From: Xanthobacteraceae bacterium 501b
Lineage (GTDB): Bacteria; Pseudomonadota; Alphaproteobacteria; Rhizobiales; Xanthobacteraceae
Assembly (NCBI GenBank): GCA_000378025.1
Contig: KB899087.1
Span: forward strand, 2,046,001-2,110,000
Direction of reading: 5' to 3'
Length of the DNA stretch: 64,000 nucleotides
Within the stretch, counting starts at the first letter, position 1. The number at the start of each line of letters is the position of its first letter. The notes below the pieces were generated by a model. The model worked only from the letters and a program-made list of their open reading frames with translations, searched no databases and was not told the origin of the DNA. Position numbers and translations under genes: made by a program. Of the stretch, positions 35,300-42,262 are shown piece after piece.

Positions 35300-36244
35300 C
35301 TATAGTTGCAACTCTTTTGCCATCTGCGCCTCCCCCAGCGATGCGACATGCACCATCTGCCAGACGGCCCACCGTTCAAACTCGGCGAGAAAATCCGCGT
35401 CGAGAGCGACAAGGTGACCGCCCGGCGCAACCCTGAACCAGCCTCGCGCCTCCGCTTCCGCGAACAGACTGCCGATATGGGCAGCCGACACCTGAAAGCG
35501 GTCGGCCAGCTCCCGGCGACGCAGCGGTCCCGGAGTCGCGGCTCCCTCGATCGTTTTCCCGTAATGGTTGCCGATCACCGCCGTCAGCAGCGGATAGCCG
35601 CAATCGCGCTGGGCGAAGAACAGCACGCTGGGGAATGGATGCAGGAGCGTTCCGTTGGCGAGGACATAGGCTGCCGAGCGTGCGATCAGCTCACCCAGCG
35701 CGTCGGCATCCTCCAGCCGGGCGGCGCGGGCCGGGCGCGACGGGTCGGACGGTGGGTCGATCTGGTCCAGAGCTTCGACGAACAGCCGTAGCGACCGGCC
35801 GATCTCGGCGATGACCACCGGCGAGGGCCGCAGGAGCGTGGCGCGCCGATCGGCGGGATCGGTCTCCACCTCGACAAGCCGCCCGGCCCGGAGCGCCGCT
35901 ACGAAGCCGGCGGTCTGCCGGGGACTGGCCCCCGCGACCTTCTGCAGAGCGGAAAGCGTTGGCGACGCCCCGCCCCGCTCGCGCCACTGGTAGTAGTTGT
36001 GGATCAGCATGAAGCAGACGAGATAACGTCCCAGCTGGTCGAACAGCTTGTTATAGGGCCAGCGTACCGCAGGGTTGGCGGCCATCCCGCCGCAGTAGCC
36101 GGCAATGGCGCGGCGCAGGCCGGGATGACGCAGCAGGCGATCAACGCGCTCGTCGAAACCGTCGGGCAGGCCTGCCGCGGCCCTGGCGGTCGGTCCGTGT
36201 GCCCCCTGCTCCAGCGCGCGTCTTGACACCTGGCATACCTGCAA
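35300..36244 (-). CDS. Putative two-winged-helix transcriptional regulator
   Basis: Up to 314 residues from TTG 36244; GTG 36229 is another candidate and no ATG lies before residue 54. Two wHTH-like segments: one around ASPTLSALQKVAGASPRQTAGFVAALRAGRLVEVETDPADRRATLLRPSP, which looks like the MarR wing with the DxRR element, and a second near the C-terminus, GPLRRRELADRFQVSAAHIGSLFAEAEARGWFRVAPGG. No known full-length family is recognised. It precedes the carboxylesterase gene on the same strand and is divergent from the carbonic anhydrase gene (140 bp). Confidence 0.7.
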   Translation of the reverse strand: MQVCQVSRRALEQGAHGPTARAAAGLPDGFDERVDRLLRHPGLRRAIAGYCGGMAANPAVRWPYNKLFDQLGRYLVCFMLIHNYYQWRERGGASPTLSALQKVAGASPRQTAGFVAALRAGRLVEVETDPADRRATLLRPSPVVIAEIGRSLRLFVEALDQIDPPSDPSRPARAARLEDADALGELIARSAAYVLANGTLLHPFPSVLFFAQRDCGYPLLTAVIGNHYGKTIEGAATPGPLRRRELADRFQVSAAHIGSLFAEAEARGWFRVAPGGHLVALDADFLAEFERWAVWQMVHVASLGEAQMAKELQL

Positions 36245-36383
36245 AGTTTGGGCTGGCCTGCCCGCTTTACGTAGAAATACTTGGAACTAGATCGAACGCG
36301 GAGGTACCACAGCAGGGGGGCACCTCTGTTGGCGGCTGCGCGCCGGATTCTTCACCCACGACACGCCCCAGGGAGAGACACCC

Positions 36384-37103
36384 ATGTGCAACGATCACAC
36401 CTTCGCCCCGTCCCGTCGCATGGCGCTCGCCGCCGGCCTCGGTCTCGCCTCGGCCGCGTTTCTCGGCGGCGTGGCGCTGCCGGTCGGCGCTTGGGCGCAA
36501 GAGGCGCCGCCGAACGCCATCAGCCCTGATGAGGCGCTGAAGCGGCTGATGGACGGCAACGAACGCTACGCATCCAATGCCTCGACCAACAAGGATTTTT
36601 CCGCCGGACGAGCCGCGCGCACCAAAGCCCAGTACCCCTTTGCCGGCCTGGTGAGCTGCGCCGATTCGCGGGTCGCGCCCGAGCTAGCTTTCGACCGTGG
36701 GCCGGGCGAGCTTTTTGTCGTCCGCGTGGCCGGAAATTTCGTCAATGTTGACGGGCTCGCCAGCCTTGAATACGGCGTGAAGTTCCTCGGCGTGCCGCTC
36801 ATCATGGTGCTTGGCCACACCAATTGCGGCGCGGTCGATGCCACGATCAAAGTCGTGAAGGAGAATATCAGCCTGCCAGGCCATCTCGACGAACTGATCG
36901 ACAGCATCAAGCCTGCCGTCGAGATCGCGCTGAAGGAAAACCCGCAGGATCCGCTGAACGCAGCGATTATTGAGAATGTGCGCTACAACGTGCGGGAACT
37001 GTCGGAGGCGACACCGATCATTACCGAGTTCGTGGCCAATGGTAAACTGAAGGTCGTCGGCGGCCTTTACGACCTCGCCACCGGCAAGGTCAGCCTCGTC
37101 TGA
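36384..37103 (+). CDS. Tat-exported beta-class carbonic anhydrase
   Basis: 239 residues. Twin-arginine signal PSRRMALAAGLGLASAAFLGGVALPVGAWAQ. Beta-CA zinc motif: Cys and Asp-Arg dyad in LVSCADSRVAPE, then GHTNCG giving His and Cys ligands. The final segment KLKVVGGLYDLATGKVSLV is typical of clade B. It hydrates CO2 reversibly; Tat export of a folded zinc protein puts it in the periplasm. In a C1-oxidiser this might retain CO2 or handle formate-derived CO2; that is inference. GGGAGAG precedes ATG 36384. Confidence 0.95.
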   Translation: MCNDHTFAPSRRMALAAGLGLASAAFLGGVALPVGAWAQEAPPNAISPDEALKRLMDGNERYASNASTNKDFSAGRAARTKAQYPFAGLVSCADSRVAPELAFDRGPGELFVVRVAGNFVNVDGLASLEYGVKFLGVPLIMVLGHTNCGAVDATIKVVKENISLPGHLDELIDSIKPAVEIALKENPQDPLNAAIIENVRYNVRELSEATPIITEFVANGKLKVVGGLYDLATGKVSLV

Positions 37104-37178
37104 TGGCTTGCGCGGCCCGGCGCGACCGGGCCGCCCTCTCCCCGCCTGTCGGCGCCGCCTGAAGGAATGGCGCGCCCA

Positions 37179-37484
37179 TCAGATCGACGGGCCGAGATCG
37201 ACCATGCGTTCATGCGTCACCACTGGCGGCGCCGCGAAGGTGGCGCCCACCAGTCCGCGCCACAGCTGGAAATCCTCGGAATTGCGAAAATCCACCATGT
37301 GGTTGTCGAGCGTCTCCCACCGCACGACGAGCCGATAGACGCCGGGCGTTTCGATCACCTGGTGCAGGGCGACGCCATGGCAGCCCTTGGCGCGCTGAAA
37401 CAGCGGCACCGCCTTGGCGACGCCCCCCTCGAAAGCCGCCTCCTCGCCGGCCTTGATCCGCAGTTCGGCAATTTCGATGATCAT
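37179..37484 (-). CDS. Antibiotic biosynthesis monooxygenase (ABM)-domain protein
   Basis: 101 residues, a single ABM dimeric alpha-beta barrel: MIIEIAELRIKAGEEAAFEGGVAKAVPLFQRAKGCHGVALHQVIETPGVYRLVVRWETLDNHMVDFRNSEDFQLW. The DNHMVDFR block is the family's most conserved part. Members include small cofactorless quinone monooxygenases and haem-degrading enzymes, but most are unassigned; no haem-binding Asn context is clear. It is monocistronic, converging with the carbonic anhydrase gene. Confidence 0.85.
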   Translation of the reverse strand: MIIEIAELRIKAGEEAAFEGGVAKAVPLFQRAKGCHGVALHQVIETPGVYRLVVRWETLDNHMVDFRNSEDFQLWRGLVGATFAAPPVVTHERMVDLGPSI

Positions 37485-37906
37485 GCGCGCTCCTCAAGCC
37501 TGATGACACGGCGCGCCGGAGCGCTCCCCTGCGGTGATCACAAGCACGAACATGTCGGCGCAACAAGCCGGGCGGATCGCGCTCGTCCCTACGACGGCCG
37601 GCGGCGCCCCGCATGCGCAGGCCGGGCTTTGCGATGGCTCCCGGCAGCGCCGAAGGTCGCGATGTATTCACTCACCGCCGCATCCGAAAGAACACTGGGC
37701 TCGATTGGATTTCCAAATTTAAAAGTAAAGGCCCTTGAATAATGACCGTTTGCGGCGCATATTGATTTGGTCGATAGACGGTGAATGCGCCCAGTTTTCA
37801 TACATGAATTCATGTGTGTCGCGCGGCTTTTTATCCCTGAAAATGCAATTTCGACGACCCGCATCTTTGCGGGAACGCTAGGTCTATAATTACGAAAGGG
37901 TTTTCC
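37485..37906. other. Long leader region upstream of the cold-shock gene, with a perfect 14-bp palindrome
   Basis: No gene is supported in these 422 bp. The right half is AT-rich and probably holds the promoter and the long 5' untranslated leader usual for csp genes. ACATGAATTCATGT (37802-37815) is a perfect 14-bp palindrome about 90 bp before the cold-shock start. Confidence 0.5.
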
Positions 37907-38119
37907 ATGACCGTGGGAACCGTTAAGTGGTTCAACGCCCAGAAGGGCTTTGGATTTATTGCCCCTGATGACGGCGGCAGCGATGCGTTCGTTCACATCA
38001 GCGCCGTGGAACGTGCCGGCATGAGCGATCTGCGTGAAGGTCAGAAGGTGGGCTTCGAGCTCGTCACCGACCAGCGCAGCGGCAAGATGACCGCCGACAA
38101 GCTCGAAGCGCTCTCCTGA
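37907..38119 (+). CDS. Cold-shock protein (CspA family)
   Basis: 70 residues, one cold-shock OB fold. RNP1 is KGFGFIAPD and RNP2 is [10 protein letters not shown], both with the aromatic residues that stack on RNA or single-stranded DNA. Start [15 protein letters not shown] is canonical. It acts as an RNA chaperone in the cytoplasm. The long leader (37485-37906) suggests post-transcriptional control. A terminator lies at 38244-38276. Confidence 0.97.
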   Translation: MTVGTVKWFNAQKGFGFIAPDDGGSDAFVHISAVERAGMSDLREGQKVGFELVTDQRSGKMTADKLEALS

Positions 38120-38243
38120 GGGCTTGACGTTGGCGGCCCCGTCCGGGGCCTTGCCGACATCGCCCTCTTCCTACCGCGTCGACCACGGATGTACTGGCGG
38201 CCGGGACGGGAAGGCAGAAGCGACAAGGCGCACCGCGCCTGTC

Positions 38244-38276
38244 AGCCCCGCTCCTCCTTGAGGTTGCGGGGCTTTT
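38244..38276 (+). terminator. Rho-independent terminator downstream of the cold-shock gene
   Basis: AGCCCCGC (38244-38251) pairs with GCGGGGCT (38266-38273), with an inner CCTC/GAGG pairing, followed by TTTTC. It is 125 bp after the csp stop codon and 44 bp before the small basic-protein gene. Confidence 0.75.
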
Positions 38277-38319
38277 CGTTCGTCCACAGCACCCTTCAAC
38301 CGAACCGACAGGAAACGTC

Positions 38320-38451
38320 ATGGCCAAGGAACAACGCAGCAATCGCGAAGCTAAGAAGCCGAAGAAGGTGAAGGCTCCCGAGACGGCGGCGCCCAGCCTT
38401 TCCAAGGGGCTGTCCACGCCGATCACTTTGCCGAAGAAGAAGAAGGGCTGA
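38320..38451 (+). CDS. 43-residue basic protein, function unknown
   Basis: ATG 38320, preceded by AGGAAA, to TGA 38449-38451. It starts MAKEQRSNREAKKPKKVKAP and ends in ITLPKKKKG: over one quarter Lys/Arg, disordered, with no hydrophobic core. Such very small Lys-rich proteins of the form MAKEQ(R)SNRE(A/T)KKPK recur in Hyphomicrobiales near csp genes as I recall. A nucleic-acid or ribosome association is plausible from the charge. Being short it is easily missed by automatic calling. Confidence 0.7.
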   Translation: MAKEQRSNREAKKPKKVKAPETAAPSLSKGLSTPITLPKKKKG

Positions 38452-38471
38452 AGCGTCGCGCCTGCGGATCG

Positions 38472-39290
38472 CTATATCTGCGGCGCGCCGTCGACCTCGT
38501 AGGTCCACACGCGGAACGACTTCAGCACGTGCGGCCCGAAGGAGTTGATCAGCGGAATGTCCGCCGCATCGCGCCCGCGTGCGACGACGATCCGACCGAT
38601 CCGCCGCACATTGTTGCGCGGGTCGAACGTGTGCCATGCGCCATCCAGGAACACCTCGATCCAGGCGCTGAAATCCATCGGATCGACAACCGGCACGCCG
38701 ATATCGCCGAGATGGCCATTCACATAGCGGGCGGGAATGTTGAGGCAGCGGCAGAACGCCACCGCGAGATGGGCGAAGTCGCGGCATACCCCGACGCGCT
38801 CCCTGTAGGCGTCGAACGCCGATCGGGTCGAACGCGCCTGCTGGTAGTCGAAGCGTATATGCCCATTGACGAAGTCGCAGATCGCCTGCACCCGGCCCCA
38901 GCCCGGCGGCAGCGCGCCGAACAGATCCCAGGCCGTCTGGCTGAGCAGGTCCGTTTCGCAGTAGCGACTACCCAGGAGATAGACAAGGCAATCGTCCGGC
39001 AGCTCCGGCACCGGCACTTCACGCGCCTCGAAATGAACCGGGTCAAGTTCGCCGTCATCCTTGATCGTGGCATCACCCCAGATCATCAGATCGCCGACCG
39101 GTGCCACCAGGCGCCGGCAGCGATTGCCGAACAGGTCGCGATAGGTTGATGACGGCACGTCCGGCGTGGTGAAGAAGGTTTCAGGTGCCCGAATGTCCGG
39201 ACCCCGTTCCTCGTGCACCGAGAGGAGACAAACTAGCGCGGTCGGCTGCGGGCAGGTAAGCGTCATCTCGTAGCCGTAGCGGATCAGCAT
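38472..39290 (-). CDS. Transglutaminase-like cysteine peptidase family protein
   Basis: 272 residues. An N-terminal beta-rich domain is followed by a transglutaminase core: VGVCRDFAHLAVAFCRCLNIPARYVNGHL (catalytic Cys in GVCRDFAH) and SAWIEVFLDGAWHTFDPRNN (His and Asp). The FLPSRYCE(T)D-like segment LGSRYCETDLL is common in this bacterial family. There is no signal peptide, so it is probably cytoplasmic; substrate unknown, with protease or amide hydrolase activity likely rather than cross-linking. It converges with the small basic-protein gene (20 bp between stops). Confidence 0.9.
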   Translation of the reverse strand: MLIRYGYEMTLTCPQPTALVCLLSVHEERGPDIRAPETFFTTPDVPSSTYRDLFGNRCRRLVAPVGDLMIWGDATIKDDGELDPVHFEAREVPVPELPDDCLVYLLGSRYCETDLLSQTAWDLFGALPPGWGRVQAICDFVNGHIRFDYQQARSTRSAFDAYRERVGVCRDFAHLAVAFCRCLNIPARYVNGHLGDIGVPVVDPMDFSAWIEVFLDGAWHTFDPRNNVRRIGRIVVARGRDAADIPLINSFGPHVLKSFRVWTYEVDGAPQI

Positions 39291-39433
39291 GAAGTGTTCC
39301 CGGAATCAGAGTTCGGAGCAGAGTACACGCCAATCGCGAAACGCCCCCATCGTATCGGACGTCCTCGTCCCTGACTGGGTTTAGGCGGCACACAGCCCGA
39401 TGCGACGGCTTCCGCAGATCGGTTTGGGCGAGT

Positions 39434-39709
39434 TCAGCGGATATCGGCGGAGGTCAGGGTCAGCGGCCCGCGGCGCCCTGCCGAATAGGCCTTGCTGGCA
39501 GCGGCATAGATGGAACTGCGGAGAGTATCGAAAGCAGACAGGCAGGTTGTTTCCAGCCCGTCCGACGGGCGCAGCTCCGCCGCCGATTTGCCCAGGGCGG
39601 CGATTTCGACGAGAAACTGCACCTCGAACATGCCGTCATAGCCGGTGAAGCGGACGGCGCTGCGCGCGCGGTCGAAACTGCGACTCGGATTGGGGAAGAT
39701 CAGCGTCAC
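39434..39709 (-). CDS. DUF1488 family protein
   Basis: 91 residues. MTLIFPNPSRSFDRARSAVRFTGYDGMFEVQFLVEIAAL matches the DUF1488 domain, a small alpha-beta protein common in Proteobacteria with no known role. The C-terminal half has the usual helix (LSAFDTLRSSIYAAASKAYS). Neighbours downstream and upstream are other small conserved proteins on the same strand, possibly one transcript. Confidence 0.8.
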   Translation of the reverse strand: MTLIFPNPSRSFDRARSAVRFTGYDGMFEVQFLVEIAALGKSAAELRPSDGLETTCLSAFDTLRSSIYAAASKAYSAGRRGPLTLTSADIR

Positions 39710-39809
39710 GATACGGCTCCCTCAGAATGCCCGAAGCCCATGCGGACGACATGCCCGCCGCAGTCCGCACCGGCCTTTCCGTCCCGTTCCATGCTCATGC
39801 CCGTTTCAG

Positions 39810-40052
39810 TCACGTCGGCGGCTCCTCGTCCGGGCATTGGAAACTGTCGAAAGCACCGGAGAGGATCACCAGACCGGTCATGTCGACGATGGACAAGGCG
39901 TCGGGCCTCTGCGGCATGTCGAGCGCACCGGCCAGAGCCCGCGCCATCTCGATAGCACCGTCCAGGTCGTGCACCTCGACGGTTTCGCGGCCGACGACCG
40001 CATGCGCGCTGTCCTGAGCCCGCGTCCGGTAGTATTCGATCACGACCTTCAT
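39810..40052 (-). CDS. Small hypothetical protein
   Basis: 80 residues from ATG 40052. MKVVIEYYRTRAQDSAHAVVGRETVEVHDLDGAIEMARALAGALDMPQRPDALSIVDMTG reads like a small alpha-beta fold with no motif I know. The position between two conserved small genes on the same strand and the normal codon use support it as a real gene. A start further upstream is open in frame, but the family-like beta strand MKVVIEYY begins here. Confidence 0.55.
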   Translation of the reverse strand: MKVVIEYYRTRAQDSAHAVVGRETVEVHDLDGAIEMARALAGALDMPQRPDALSIVDMTGLVILSGAFDSFQCPDEEPPT

Positions 40053-40089
40053 CGCGGCGCGTCTCCGCCAGCCAACGGACGTGAGGACC

Positions 40090-40392
40090 TCAGCGGCTGA
40101 AGGTCCGGTCGACCAGCGCCGCGCCTTCGCCTGGCTCGGCCGCACGCATCGGCTCCAGGCTGTCCTCCGGCGCCACCCGCTCATACTGCTCGCGCTCGTT
40201 GCGGATACGGTATTGCAGCGCATTCCCGCTCGGCGGCAGCGTCGCGGTGATGCGGTAGATGTCGCCCACGCGCGAGGTGAAAACGCCATACCCGCCCCTC
40301 AGCCGCACAACCTGCCCGACCGCGAAGAGATGGATCGTCGGATCGCGGTGGACGGAGGGCTCGCGGCGGGACGCGGAATTTGCGGGGGTCAT
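40090..40392 (-). CDS. Conserved hypothetical protein
   Basis: 100 residues from ATG 40392. The core HLFAVGQVVRLRGGYGVFTSRVGDIYRITATLPPSGNALQYRIRNEREQYERVAPEDSLEP is a compact SH3-like beta barrel with a conserved QYRIRNEREQYERV block that I recall from Hyphomicrobiales proteins of unknown function. No signal peptide. Probably transcribed with the next gene downstream (37-bp gap). Confidence 0.7.
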   Translation of the reverse strand: MTPANSASRREPSVHRDPTIHLFAVGQVVRLRGGYGVFTSRVGDIYRITATLPPSGNALQYRIRNEREQYERVAPEDSLEPMRAAEPGEGAALVDRTFSR

Positions 40393-40916
40393 GATGACGT
40401 GTCGTCCTTTTGTAAAGGCGGAAGGGCGACCGTAAAGTCGCCACGGGCCGGTCTGATGACGCGGCGATAGGGCATGCGGAAAGAGGCGCACGTCGCGCCG
40501 GTTTTGCCCAAAGTCGGCCTGTCCAATGACCGTCAGTAAATTGGCGATCGCGGGAGGACAAATGCCACTATGAGGCCGGAAAACACGGGCACCGCATCGG
40601 TACCACCTGCCTATCCGTCGAAAATTCGAAATCCTGAACCACCGATATGCAGCACTGCCGCGTCAGTTCAATCAGGGACAATTTTCATTGTACGTTTGAA
40701 TTGCGATTCAAACAAGGAAAAACAAAGTACTACAATCACCAGGCGGTCCAGCAACTGGATTTCATCGTCCCGCGCACGGTGGGGCATCCGATGAGCACGC
40801 GAAAGATGGCCTGCGCATCTTCCGCCAACGTGGATGGCCCATGGCGGCGAGAAATGCACCGTGATCGCGGATCACCGCCATCGACCGAATGTTAATTCAC
40901 GTGATCGACCAGCGCG
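40393..40916. other. 524-bp intergenic region with an AT-rich island and an 8-4-8 palindrome
   Basis: No gene is supported. The centre (about 40600-40740) is much richer in A and T than its surroundings and holds GTTTGAAT-TGCG-ATTCAAAC (40694-40713), a perfect inverted repeat with an operator-like look. Plus-strand open frames here (74 and 82 codons) have no convincing starts or family resemblance. The right end is downstream of the esterase gene. Confidence 0.5.
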
Positions 40917-42086
40917 TTAGCGCATCAGCCCGGCCGCCCGCAGGGCCTGTTCGATGATGCCTTTGACGCCGTCAGCTCCCTTGGCGGCCCGCCGCGACGA
41001 GCCGCCCGGCACCTCGTCCCCGGTCCGTTCGCCCTGGCGCGAAGAGCGGATGGCGGGCACCGCAGGTACCGCCGGGCGGCTCTTCCTCGACGTCGGCGCC
41101 GATTTGGCCGCAGCCTGCTCGGCAGCGTCAATGCCCCAGAAGCGGGCGATCTCGCGCGTCGACGAAATGCCGACATCCAGCATGTAGGGACCCGGGACAC
41201 CAAGATCTTCGCCCAGCGGCGTGCCATGGCCCATGGCGGCGACCGTGTTCAGTTCGATCACCGCTTCGCCGGCGCCATTGCACCAGATGCGCCTGGCGCG
41301 ACCACCGGACACCTCCTCATGCGTCGGCGCCTCACCGAGATGATGCACGCTACGCCATTGCGCGGCGATGTCGTCGGCATTGGAGGGCGCGACGGTGTGA
41401 TCGGCCGCACCTTGCCAGATGGCCACGCGCGGCCACGGCCCGGCATGGGCCGATGCCTCCCGCAGCAGCGCCCAGAGTTCCTCATCCGACGCCGTACCCT
41501 GCCCGCGCATGCAGTCGAATGCCTCCGGCACGGTGGTGGCGGTGCCATAGGCCAGCCCCGCGATGATGGCTCCACCGGCAAAGAGTTCGGGGTAGGTCGC
41601 CAGCATCACATTGGCCATGGCTCCGCCAGCGGACAGCCCGGTGACGAAGACACGGTCACGATCGACCCCGTGGGTCTCGACCATGGCCGCGATCATCTGG
41701 CGGATCGACAGTGCCTCGCCGGAATCGCGCCGCGCATCGCGCGGTCGGAACCAGTTGAAGCACAGATTGGGATTATTGCCGTGGTGTTGCTCGGGATAAA
41801 GTAGCGCGAAACCGGCTTGGTCGGCCAGTTGCGACCAGCCGGCCCGGTGGTCATATTCGCCAGCATTCTGCTTGCAGCCATGCAGCACGACGACAAGCGG
41901 CGCGCCTTCCGGCAGATCCGCCGGCCGGTAGTAATGCGCCCGCAAGCCTCCGGGATTCGAACCAAAATCGGCAAGCGCGGCGAGGCGGCCGGGCGCATTG
42001 GTTGACCCGTGGCCAAATGGGAAGGGGCTGCCCTGGCGCGCGCCGAGGGCAGCGAGATGGGCGATGGTGTCCGACATTGTCCGCAA
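40917..42086 (-). CDS. PHB-depolymerase-type esterase (extracellular catalytic domain family)
   Basis: 389 residues from TTG 42086, which has AGGAGA 6 bp upstream; ATG 42077 is an alternative with poor spacing. Alpha/beta hydrolase with LVVVLHGCKQNAGEYDHRAGW (oxyanion hole), nucleophile GLSAGGAM and a later acid and HGTPLGEDLG His region. It belongs to the LpqC/PHB depolymerase short-chain-length group. There is no clear signal peptide, so an intracellular polyhydroxybutyrate or ester substrate is possible. The C-terminal about 70 residues are low-complexity, Arg/Pro/Ala-rich, like phasin-binding or disordered tails. Confidence 0.9.
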   Translation of the reverse strand: MRTMSDTIAHLAALGARQGSPFPFGHGSTNAPGRLAALADFGSNPGGLRAHYYRPADLPEGAPLVVVLHGCKQNAGEYDHRAGWSQLADQAGFALLYPEQHHGNNPNLCFNWFRPRDARRDSGEALSIRQMIAAMVETHGVDRDRVFVTGLSAGGAMANVMLATYPELFAGGAIIAGLAYGTATTVPEAFDCMRGQGTASDEELWALLREASAHAGPWPRVAIWQGAADHTVAPSNADDIAAQWRSVHHLGEAPTHEEVSGGRARRIWCNGAGEAVIELNTVAAMGHGTPLGEDLGVPGPYMLDVGISSTREIARFWGIDAAEQAAAKSAPTSRKSRPAVPAVPAIRSSRQGERTGDEVPGGSSRRAAKGADGVKGIIEQALRAAGLMR

Positions 42087-42232
42087 GGGATGTCTCCTGG
42101 CTGCGGCGCCCAGTGGCTGGACGGCATGACGCTAACGCCCCCACACCCAGATCGTTGCTGCACTGCACAAAAACAAGAACCCTCGCGGGGGCGTGACACT
42201 CCAGAAACGCCCCCGATCCGCAACCATTCCAG

Positions 42233-42262
42233 AAAAAGCGACCGACGGAGGGGCCGCGGTCA
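42233..42262 (-). terminator. Probable terminator after the AraC-amidase fusion gene
   Basis: On the minus strand GACCGCGG and CCGTCGGTC pair with one bulge around a 5-base loop, followed by GC and TTTTT (42237-42233). The stem begins inside the stop codon of the fusion gene. Confidence 0.45.

Noticed and set aside
40647-40895. 82-codon plus-strand frame in the AT-rich gap
   Set aside because: No ribosome-binding site, no family pattern, composition changes along its length.
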